Positions 7,661-13,287 of a stretch of 13,287 nucleotides of DNA are shown here, piece by piece. The DNA is from CAZTBB01 sp964611755 (GTDB lineage: Bacteria > Pseudomonadota > Alphaproteobacteria > Micavibrionales > Micavibrionaceae). The stretch covers positions 1 to 13,287 of the forward strand of contig CAZTBB010000051.1 in NCBI GenBank assembly GCA_964611755.1. The letters are read 5' to 3'. How positions within the stretch are numbered: position 1 is the stretch's first letter; each line of letters begins with the position of its first letter. Both the position numbers and the translations under genes were made by a program. The notes under the pieces were generated by a model. It was not told the DNA's origin and did not search any database. It was given only the letters and a program-made list of their open reading frames with translations.

Positions 7661-8026
7661 ATGGAATCAGAGCACACCCATATTATTCTGATTAATCAGC
7701 TAAGCTTAATGGCTTCGATTGGCATTTTAGAAACCGAGAGAGCCACGAAGCAGAGCCTGCTTATTTCACTCGAAATAAAGGTCAAAACACCTGAGGCTGT
7801 AAATTCCGGCAAAATTGAAGATGCTGTATGCTATGGTGTTATCGTTGATAAAATAAAAGGCCTGGTTGATAGCCAGCATTTTGATCTACTCGAGACACTT
7901 GCGCAGGATATCGTGAATAAATGTCTGAGTGATGATCGCATTTTGTTTTATAAAATTACGTTGGAAAAGCCAGATATTATCAAAGAGTGCCAATCGGTTG
8001 GGATACAAATCGAAGGCTCACGATAA
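7661..8026 (+). CDS. folB: Dihydroneopterin aldolase
   Basis: Splits 7,8-dihydroneopterin into 6-hydroxymethyl-7,8-dihydropterin and glycolaldehyde in folate synthesis; family members can also epimerise the substrate. The 121-residue protein fits the FolB tunnelling fold. Visible features are the SIGILETE opening with E24, a tyrosine in the VCYGVI segment (Y58), the pterin-anchoring glutamate in LLETLAQ (E78) and the catalytic lysine in LEKP (K103). The EDAVCYG segment replaces the more common D-x-VDY form. It starts 2 bases after the ccrM stop with no Shine-Dalgarno sequence, so it is probably translated by coupling to ccrM and shares its promoter. Its last 9 bases overlap the end of the convergent gene on the other strand. 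Other folate genes are not in the window. Confidence 0.88.
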   Translation: MESEHTHIILINQLSLMASIGILETERATKQSLLISLEIKVKTPEAVNSGKIEDAVCYGVIVDKIKGLVDSQHFDLLETLAQDIVNKCLSDDRILFYKITLEKPDIIKECQSVGIQIEGSR

Positions 8027-8890
8027 GTTTTTAGCGCCTATCTTGCGCTTGTACTTTTCCCGCAATTCTTTTTCAAAATCAGACATAGGCGTTTTTCGGC
8101 GTTCCAGCTTTTCATGTAAAAGCTGTGTCAGCTCGCGATCAGCATAAATTTTGTAGCCCTCCATACGGGCATAAACGCTCGCCATATTATAGCTCTGAAC
8201 CGTAACTTCGTTACGATAGCGTAATATTTGTGCTTCAAACACAATATAAGCATCACGGAATTCGTAGAGGCGCTCTTCTGTTTGTTGTGCTCTGCGCAGC
8301 TTCAAAAAAGGTTCACGCTTTTCCTCGATATATTGCTCGGCAAGATCCGGTGAAACCGGCACAGAGGTAAGAGTAAAGGGGCGCGTATATTCAACAACCA
8401 TGCCGGAAGGAAAGCCAGGAAGTGTTTCCGCCCTTCTGTTACACACCTCCTTTTCAAATTCATTCGATAAAACCTGAAAACGACGAATGCCTTTGAAGTC
8501 ATAATCTTCAAGAACCTCAAACGCATTATTGTCAAAATTATAGGCGCCGAATTTAATGGGCTGAATATAACGAATGCGTGTTGAATAACTGTCTTTGTCT
8601 TTTTCTATACTTGCGCGCGTGGCATTACGAATTTTGTGCCATTGAAAATCATCGGAAAAATAATTCTGATAAATACCACATTCATTAATGATAAGATGGC
8701 TGTCCAGATGTTCATCATTATCAAGATCAGCCCCGCCGATTTTCCAATAAATTTTGGAGAGATTTTTCAAGCTTGGAGACAAATATTCTCTTGCATCACT
8801 GTCCTGAGCAATACTAGTGCCCGCAAAAAAGCACGCCAATACGATGACGGCTATGTATGTGATCTTGTTGGATAAAAAATTCAATCTCAT
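8018..8890 (-). CDS. Exported protein of unknown function (possibly DUF4852-like)
   Basis: I do not recognise the function. The 290-residue protein starts with a signal peptide: a charged start, a hydrophobic core from about I10 to A23 and a likely cut after SIA (A28). C20 sits in a VLAC sequence, a poor lipobox, so simple secretion to the periplasm is more likely than lipidation. The mature part has an acidic DLDNDEHLD stretch (55-63) with the DxDxD spacing of calcium-binding loops, a conserved-looking INECGIYQNYF segment (68-78) and only two cysteines (C71, C150), which could form a disulfide. The last 90 residues are strongly charged and probably helical. The layout around the INEC segment reminds me of the DUF4852 group, but that is a guess from memory. 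It follows mutY by 31 bases on the same strand and overlaps folB at its end. Confidence 0.8.
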   Translation of the reverse strand: MRLNFLSNKITYIAVIVLACFFAGTSIAQDSDAREYLSPSLKNLSKIYWKIGGADLDNDEHLDSHLIINECGIYQNYFSDDFQWHKIRNATRASIEKDKDSYSTRIRYIQPIKFGAYNFDNNAFEVLEDYDFKGIRRFQVLSNEFEKEVCNRRAETLPGFPSGMVVEYTRPFTLTSVPVSPDLAEQYIEEKREPFLKLRRAQQTEERLYEFRDAYIVFEAQILRYRNEVTVQSYNMASVYARMEGYKIYADRELTQLLHEKLERRKTPMSDFEKELREKYKRKIGAKNLS

Positions 8891-8921
8891 ACACCTATTC
8901 TACCTTGTTTTGGTCTGCGCG

Positions 8922-10022
8922 TCATTCTTCTTTCAATAGCTCTTTTGAAAAGAGCCGGAAGGCCTTTTTAAATACGGTTGGAAATGACAAGCTCAAAAAT
9001 TCGTCATGTGATATCCATTTATAATCATCAGGAATAATAATTTGTCTTTGTATATCAGCATGATACAGCTCACATTCAAGATGAAAATGGCTGAATGTAT
9101 GCTTGATTTTATGACCGGCAGTTTGGGCAAAATTAATAGATGTAAGGAAATTGGGTTTATCGGTTTTGTTTTTATCCCAATCCGTTGTTGGCAGGCCAAC
9201 CATCCCCCCAAGCATACGGTCATCCGGACGTTTATGGATGAGAATATCGCCCTTGCTATTGCGAAGCAGATACATGACACCCTCACGCGTTGGAATTTTC
9301 TTTTTGGGTTGTTTTAATGGATAGAGTTCCGGTTCTCCGTTATTGTTCGCTGCACAGCCACCACGCAGAGGACATGCATCACATTTTGGTTTTCGGGGAA
9401 GGCAAACCCGCGCCCCTAAATCCATAAAAGCTTGGGCCAGATCCCCTGGTCTATCGATAAAATCATCAAAAAATTGTGACGTTAAGGCTTTGATGGTTGA
9501 TTTAGCTTTGGGAAGCTTTTCTTGAACCATAAAAAAACGTGAGATGACGCGTTCAATATTACCATCCATGACGGTTGCAGGCTTGTTCATCCCAATAGTC
9601 AGTATGGCGGCACTGGTGTAATCACCAATACCGGGCAATGCCATGAGATCTTTTTGATTGCTTGGAAATTTCCCATCCAGCTCATACGCAATAATTCGCG
9701 CGGCCTTAAGCAAGTTTCTGGCCCGTGCATAATATCCTAGCCCGGCCCATGCCTGCATGACATCTTCATCTTTTGCATTTGCTAAATCAAATATTGTTGG
9801 CCATGTCTGTGTGAATTTTAAAAAATAGGGAATCACAGCTCCAACCGTAGTTTGTTGAAGCATAATTTCAGAGAGCCATGTGTGGTAATGCTCCACCTTA
9901 TTGCCGGCACTGGCTCTCCATGGCAATTCACGTTTATTGGCATCATACCAATCCAATAATTGTCCACGATATTCTGTGATATCATCGTCATGATGCTTGA
10001 GCTTTTGGGAAGAGCTTGCCAT
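8922..10022 (-). CDS. mutY: A/G-specific adenine DNA glycosylase
   Basis: Removes adenine mispaired with 8-oxoguanine, preventing G:C to T:A mutations. The 366-residue protein has the complete two-domain plan. The N-terminal HhH-GPD glycosylase domain has catalytic E52 in SEIMLQQT, the hairpin LPGIGDYTSAA (129-139) and catalytic D153 in MDGNIERV. The iron-sulfur loop binds a 4Fe-4S cluster through C207, C214, C217 and C223 (C-x6-C-x2-C-x5-C). A C-terminal NUDIX-like domain, which reads 8-oxoguanine, begins near residue 240 and includes the HTFSHFHLE loop. The start at 10022 gives a short acidic and histidine-rich leader before the first conserved segment. The gene is divergent from the DUF721 gene across 42 bases, and the exported-protein gene lies downstream of it. 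Confidence 0.97.
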   Translation of the reverse strand: MASSSQKLKHHDDDITEYRGQLLDWYDANKRELPWRASAGNKVEHYHTWLSEIMLQQTTVGAVIPYFLKFTQTWPTIFDLANAKDEDVMQAWAGLGYYARARNLLKAARIIAYELDGKFPSNQKDLMALPGIGDYTSAAILTIGMNKPATVMDGNIERVISRFFMVQEKLPKAKSTIKALTSQFFDDFIDRPGDLAQAFMDLGARVCLPRKPKCDACPLRGGCAANNNGEPELYPLKQPKKKIPTREGVMYLLRNSKGDILIHKRPDDRMLGGMVGLPTTDWDKNKTDKPNFLTSINFAQTAGHKIKHTFSHFHLECELYHADIQRQIIIPDDYKWISHDEFLSLSFPTVFKKAFRLFSKELLKEE

Positions 10023-10064
10023 TGTTGAGTACGTTTACCCCTGATAAAAAAGTTAATTAAAGCT
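10023..10064. promoter_or_regulatory. Short divergent gap between mutY and the DUF721 gene
   Basis: Only 42 bases separate the two start codons, so any promoters must overlap each other or the coding ends. The gap is A/T-rich and holds the perfect palindrome TTAATTAA (10053-10060) just before the DUF721 ATG. I see no convincing -35/-10 pair and no strong Shine-Dalgarno sequence for either gene. Divergent transcription is inferred from gene orientation alone. Confidence 0.4.
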
Positions 10065-10538
10065 ATGCGCCCAGTATCGGAAGCCGTTGCCAGAGTTAGT
10101 CGCGAGACAACCAGTCGTAAATTTATTGCGCTTGGGCGTATTCTGCAACACTGGAATGATATAGTTGGTGATAAGCTTGCTGATAAGGCTCAGCCAATTA
10201 AAATCCATTACCGCGGATCAAAAAAACAAAGAGGCGCATCACCTGATGCCACTTTGGAAATAGCAACCGCCAGTGCCTATGCAACACAGCTGCATTATCA
10301 AAAAGATTTAATTTTGGAGCGCATCAATCAAATATTCGGTGAACGATGGATTACAGCCATTCGTTTCGTGTCGGTACCGGCGAATGAAATATCACCCACA
10401 TCCAAAAATCGTCCGCCTGCACGGCTAAGCAGACAGGATCAAAAATATCTTGAAGAAGCACTGGAAAAGATTGAGGATCCTGATATAAGAGACAAGTTAC
10501 TTTCTCTTGGCCTATCAATGTTGGAAGAGAACGCGTAG
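10065..10538 (+). CDS. DUF721 (DciA-like) protein
   Basis: Small basic protein of 157 residues belonging to the DUF721 group, whose studied members (DciA) load the replicative helicase DnaB in bacteria lacking DnaC or DnaI. The family pattern is visible: a helix with HWNDIVGDKLADKAQPIKI (about 29-47), then a strand-helix segment with ATLEIATASAYATQLHYQ (about 62-79), and a second helix ending in ERINQIFGERWITAIRFV. A 12-residue hydrophilic loop, GSKKQRGASPDA, sits between the first two strands, and a charged helical tail of about 35 residues ends the protein. Next to mutY it fits an arrangement I recall from other alphaproteobacteria. Family membership is fairly sure; the helicase-loading role in this organism is inferred. 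The ATG at 10065 has no clear ribosome binding site. Confidence 0.8.
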   Translation: MRPVSEAVARVSRETTSRKFIALGRILQHWNDIVGDKLADKAQPIKIHYRGSKKQRGASPDATLEIATASAYATQLHYQKDLILERINQIFGERWITAIRFVSVPANEISPTSKNRPPARLSRQDQKYLEEALEKIEDPDIRDKLLSLGLSMLEENA

Positions 10539-10571
10539 CAAATAATCGTGAATAGGTAATTTTAGTTAAGC

Positions 10572-10577
10572 AGGAAG
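10572..10577 (+). promoter_or_regulatory. Strong ribosome binding site of efp
   Basis: AGGAAG lies five bases before the efp ATG at 10583 and is one of the best Shine-Dalgarno matches in the window, as expected for an abundant translation factor. The 44-base gap between the DUF721 gene and efp shows no clear terminator, and I could not find a convincing promoter in it. Confidence 0.7.
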
Positions 10578-10582
10578 AGCCC

Positions 10583-11149
10583 ATGAAAGAAACCGCTATC
10601 AACCTTCGATCAGGCAATGTCATTGAATATAACGGCAAGCTTTGTGTGGTCGTTAAGAATGAAATTTCTCAACCCGGTAAGGGCGCAGCCGTTGCCCAAG
10701 TGGAAATGCGTGACTTGCGAACAGGCAACAAAGATAATGTTCGCTTCAAGACTCAAGATACAGTCGAACGCGTCCGCCTGGAACAAACAGATTACCAATA
10801 TTTATACGAAGACGCCGATGGCTTCCATTTCATGAATCAAGAAAACTATGAACAAGTTGCCCTAAGCGAAGAGCTCATTGGCGATGCCAAAGCATTCTTA
10901 CAGGAAAGCATGATTGTTGAAGTGGAAACATTTGAAGGCGAAGCATTGGCTGTGCGTTTGCCTGCCCATGTCACGGTCGAGATTGTTGAGGCCGACCCTG
11001 TTGTGAAGGGGCAAACTGTAACAACCTCTTACAAGCCTGCTAAAATTGCCAATGGAACAAAAATTATGGTTCCGCCTTTTGTGGATGTCGGTGAGCGCGT
11101 CGTTGTGAAAACAGAAGATGGTTCATACGTAGAAAGAGCAAAGGATTAA
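10583..11149 (+). CDS. efp: Translation elongation factor P
   Basis: Binds between the P and E sites of the ribosome and relieves stalling at consecutive prolines. The protein has 188 residues, the usual size, with three beta-barrel domains: a KOW-like N-terminal domain (1-63), the OB domain (about 66-125) and the C-terminal OB domain (about 130-188), ending in the typical GERVVVKTEDGSYVERAKD. The tip loop reads SQPGKGAA with lysine K33 at the position modified by beta-lysylation in E. coli (K34). Whether it is modified here cannot be told, because no epmA or epmB gene is present in the window. suhB begins 5 bases after the stop, so the two are almost certainly co-transcribed. The exported protein at the end of the window is proline-rich in places and could be a client. 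Confidence 0.97.
   Translation: MKETAINLRSGNVIEYNGKLCVVVKNEISQPGKGAAVAQVEMRDLRTGNKDNVRFKTQDTVERVRLEQTDYQYLYEDADGFHFMNQENYEQVALSEELIGDAKAFLQESMIVEVETFEGEALAVRLPAHVTVEIVEADPVVKGQTVTTSYKPAKIANGTKIMVPPFVDVGERVVVKTEDGSYVERAKD
11141..11145 (+). promoter_or_regulatory. Ribosome binding site of suhB inside efp
   Basis: AAGGA lies nine bases before the ATG at 11155 and is embedded in the last codons of efp, supporting this start and coupled translation of the pair. Confidence 0.65.
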
Positions 11150-11154
11150 TATTT

Positions 11155-11952
11155 ATGGCGCCCAATTCCCCTTATATGACCATTATGATCCGCGCCGCTG
11201 AAAAGGCAGGCCGTTCTCTTGTCCGCGATTTTGGTGAAGTTGAAAACCTGCAGGTCTCACAAAAAGGTCCGGGAGATTTTGTGTCTGCCGCAGATAAGCG
11301 TGCAGAGGAAATTATCCATAGAGAGATTTCTCAAGCATACCCTTCTCATGGTTTTCTGATGGAAGAGACAGGTGTTCATGAGGGCGAAGATTCGACGTAT
11401 CGTTGGATTATTGACCCTCTGGATGGAACAAATAATTTTCTCCATGGCCTTCCACATTGGGCAATCTCTATTGCTCTGGAAAAGAACGGCGAAATTGTAG
11501 CTGGGTTGATTTACGATCCAATTAAAGATGACATGTTCCGTGCAGAAAAAGGTGTTGGCGCCTTCAATAAACGACAAAGACTGCGTGTGTCCGGCAGAAA
11601 TGATTTGATGAAATCCGCTATCGCAACCGGCGCTCCGCGTAGAGCCGCGGATAAGATGGATCGTTTTTTGAAGGAATATGAAGCCGTAATGCAAATTTCT
11701 CCGGGCCTGCGACGTTTTGGCGCCGCATCTTTAGATTTAGCCTATGTGGCTGCGGGACGATATGAGGCCTTTTGGGAGCGGGACTTAAATAGCTGGGATG
11801 TGGCTGCGGGATATCTTATTGTTAAAGAAGCAGGCGGTTTTGTCTGTGATATTGATGACGACCGGGCAAACCCTGTTGATACAGCCAATATTCTGGCTGC
11901 GAATGGCAATCTTTATGAGGATATGAAAAGAGTTCTTCGATCGATAAAATGA
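11155..11952 (+). CDS. suhB: Inositol monophosphatase family protein (SuhB-like)
   Basis: Magnesium-dependent, lithium-sensitive-type phosphomonoesterase acting on inositol 1-phosphate and related substrates; E. coli SuhB also works in ribosomal RNA antitermination. The 265-residue length matches SuhB (267). The metal-site residues are all present: D47 in SAADK, E70 and E71 in LMEETG, D87, D90, G91 and T92 in the signature WIIDPLDGTNNFLHG, and D215 in SWDVAAG. The RRFGAASLDLAYVAAGRYE stretch (186-204) is also typical. Related phosphatases in the family hydrolyse fructose 1,6-bisphosphate or histidinol phosphate, so the natural substrate is not certain. It follows efp, an arrangement I recall from other alphaproteobacteria, and its stop codon overlaps the next gene's ATG in an ATGA. 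Confidence 0.93.
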   Translation: MAPNSPYMTIMIRAAEKAGRSLVRDFGEVENLQVSQKGPGDFVSAADKRAEEIIHREISQAYPSHGFLMEETGVHEGEDSTYRWIIDPLDGTNNFLHGLPHWAISIALEKNGEIVAGLIYDPIKDDMFRAEKGVGAFNKRQRLRVSGRNDLMKSAIATGAPRRAADKMDRFLKEYEAVMQISPGLRRFGAASLDLAYVAAGRYEAFWERDLNSWDVAAGYLIVKEAGGFVCDIDDDRANPVDTANILAANGNLYEDMKRVLRSIK

Positions 11953-13287
11953 AACACTCACTGTTAATCATATTGGGATTTTCTGCTGCTCTGATGCCAA
12001 TACAAGCATCAGCCCAGAATAATGTCGAGATTGATATGAGTGTTATGGAGTCTTATCAAAAACCTGATAACAACAATAATAATATCAATCAAGGCGCACC
12101 TGATCGGATTTTATTTCCCGGTTACCAGAATGAAAGATCTTTAAGGCGCCTTGACGCTGGCGAGATTAAATCAAGAACGGCCCCTTTAACTCGTCCAACA
12201 CTCACAAGGCCGAGCGAGCCTGAGGAAGCGAGCCCTGCATCGGAAGACTTGCTGGCCGTTGATGCGCATGAATCCATAGACGACACAAGGCAGAACGCAG
12301 TGCCGGTTCAAATTTTAGAGCCAGCACAAAGAATGGAAAACGAACTGCTGTTGCAAAGGAATAATAGACACGCGCGCCCAAGTATTTCAGGAGCCCCCAA
12401 CATACATTACAGAACAGAAGGCGTGTATAGTTCTGCAAAAAGTGATGATCCTCTAAGCAGCGAGAGCTTGTTATCACACCCCGCAGGAGACCAGCCCCTC
12501 TCATATAGCGGCGGACAGATTACAGCCGAAGAATTGCAGCTTAAAAATAAAGCCGTACAGGAAATTCTATCTGATTTGACCGAGAGAGAAGAGCGTGGTG
12601 CAGATGTTCCGCTTCCTATCAATAAACCCAAAGCACCGCCCAAAAAGATCACTATTGCCGAGCCCCCTATTCCACCACTTCTGCCAGTTAGAAAGCTAGC
12701 ATCTGAACTCGATGATAGTGATGGTAATATCGCAGCCCCGGAGCAGGTCAATGAAGATATCAGTGTATCGGAATCAAGCCCGGTCAGTGTGGAAAACCTG
12801 TCCGTTCCTGCGGTTTCTGCTGACGAGGATACAATTGTTTTATCCAATGATGATGTGCAGCAACCCGCCGAAGATTTGGTTCAGCCACAGGATGTAGCGA
12901 TAGATATTTCGGCGCCCTTGCCCGATGAAAATAACGAGAATGTCTCTCAGGCTATGGATATCACAAGCACTAGTTCTGTGAGCTCTGGGCGTGCCTCCGA
13001 TTATGATGAGCCGCGAACCAGCACAACAGACCTTGTGGTTTTGGACCCGACTTCTCCTGTACCCCAGCCGCCAATCGATGCATTGGATGCCATTGAGCAA
13101 GAAGCTTCGGAACAAACAGCGCAAATCCAAGAAGTCATCGATATGACCGAACAAGATATTTTTGACCAAATTGAGAGTCTGGTGCCTGATGCACCAATGC
13201 CTCAAGAGGTTGAAACAATCTTAGAGGCACAAGCCCCCATTGAGGAACCACAGGCCGTCATAGAACAAGCGGCAGTTGTTACGCCAG
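11949..13287 (+). CDS. Exported acidic, Pro/Glu/Ser-rich protein, incomplete at window end
   Basis: The frame starting with the ATG at 11949 stays open for 446 codons to the end of the window, so the gene is cut off at its 3' end. The start overlaps the suhB stop as ATGA. A clear signal peptide precedes the mature protein: MKHS, a hydrophobic core at about 5-16, and a cut after ASA (A22). The rest is low-complexity and probably disordered, with an NNNNN run at 41-45, a short ILFPGYQNE segment near 54-62, a basic proline-rich stretch (NKPKAPPKK, then EPPIPPLLPVRK, about residues 222-247) and then a long acidic region rich in Asp, Glu, Ser, Pro, Gln and Val. No enzyme motif or cysteine is visible. 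It may be a periplasmic spacer or cell-envelope protein with a folded domain, perhaps peptidoglycan-binding, past the window edge; that is speculation. The function is unknown. Confidence 0.8.
   Translation, partial: MKHSLLIILGFSAALMPIQASAQNNVEIDMSVMESYQKPDNNNNNINQGAPDRILFPGYQNERSLRRLDAGEIKSRTAPLTRPTLTRPSEPEEASPASEDLLAVDAHESIDDTRQNAVPVQILEPAQRMENELLLQRNNRHARPSISGAPNIHYRTEGVYSSAKSDDPLSSESLLSHPAGDQPLSYSGGQITAEELQLKNKAVQEILSDLTEREERGADVPLPINKPKAPPKKITIAEPPIPPLLPVRKLASELDDSDGNIAAPEQVNEDISVSESSPVSVENLSVPAVSADEDTIVLSNDDVQQPAEDLVQPQDVAIDISAPLPDENNENVSQAMDITSTSSVSSGRASDYDEPRTSTTDLVVLDPTSPVPQPPIDALDAIEQEASEQTAQIQEVIDMTEQDIFDQIESLVPDAPMPQEVETILEAQAPIEEPQAVIEQAAVVTP

Noticed and set aside
8871..8890. 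Lipoprotein signal in the exported protein (C20 in VLAC)
   Set aside because: The -2 position is Leu, unusual for a lipobox, and the hydrophobic stretch continues past the cysteine to a normal cleavage site after A28. The residues involved lie at about 8831-8890.
12407..12847. 146-residue antisense open frame and its neighbours at 12202-12504 and 12840-13205
   Set aside because: The plus-strand frame through the same region is open for 446 codons, has a signal peptide and overlaps suhB as ATGA. The antisense frames have no good start context and their compositions mirror the low-complexity plus strand.

Overview
The window looks like core chromosome of an alphaproteobacterium. The main reasons are a CcrM-type GANTC adenine methyltransferase with its C-terminal DNA-binding extension, an Obg GTPase without the longer C-terminal domain of some lineages, an obg-proB pair, and the grouping of rnhB, ccrM, mutY and a DUF721 gene. 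Base composition is fairly AT-rich for the class (mid-40s % GC judged by eye). The two secreted proteins of unknown function and the GC suggest a less-studied lineage, but I cannot name the order or genus. There are no mobile elements, tRNAs, rRNAs, CRISPR arrays or clear rho-independent terminators.

Layout. (1) Bases 2-6437, all on +: obgE, proB (overlapping obgE), pepN, a HAD-superfamily hydrolase and rnhB follow each other with gaps of about 20 nt or less and are probably co-transcribed. (2) Bases 6438-6545: a 108-base regulatory gap in front of ccrM, packed with GANTC sites, the target of the enzyme encoded just downstream. (3) Bases 6546-8026: ccrM and folB, 2 nt apart. (4) Bases 8018-10022, on -: mutY followed by a gene for an exported protein of unknown function, convergent with and overlapping folB. 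(5) Bases 10065-13287, on +: a DUF721/DciA-like gene divergent from mutY, then efp, an inositol-monophosphatase-family gene (suhB) and a start-stop-overlapping gene for a long exported, acidic, low-complexity protein that runs off the end of the window. No stretch longer than 300 bases lacks a gene.

How the genes fit together. The middle of the window is a DNA-maintenance neighbourhood: RNase HII removes ribonucleotides, CcrM marks replicated DNA, MutY removes adenine mispaired with 8-oxoguanine, and the DUF721 protein is related to the DciA replicative-helicase loaders. Around it lie translation and growth genes (Obg for the large ribosomal subunit, EF-P for proline stretches), amino acid metabolism (ProB, PepN) and folate synthesis (FolB). 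The strongest unexplained signal is the GANTC cluster: eight sites in 126 bases (6430-6555), against about 21 by eye in the remaining 13 kb. This points to methylation feedback on ccrM transcription. The other items worth a second look are the two exported orphans (8018-8890 and 11949 to the end).
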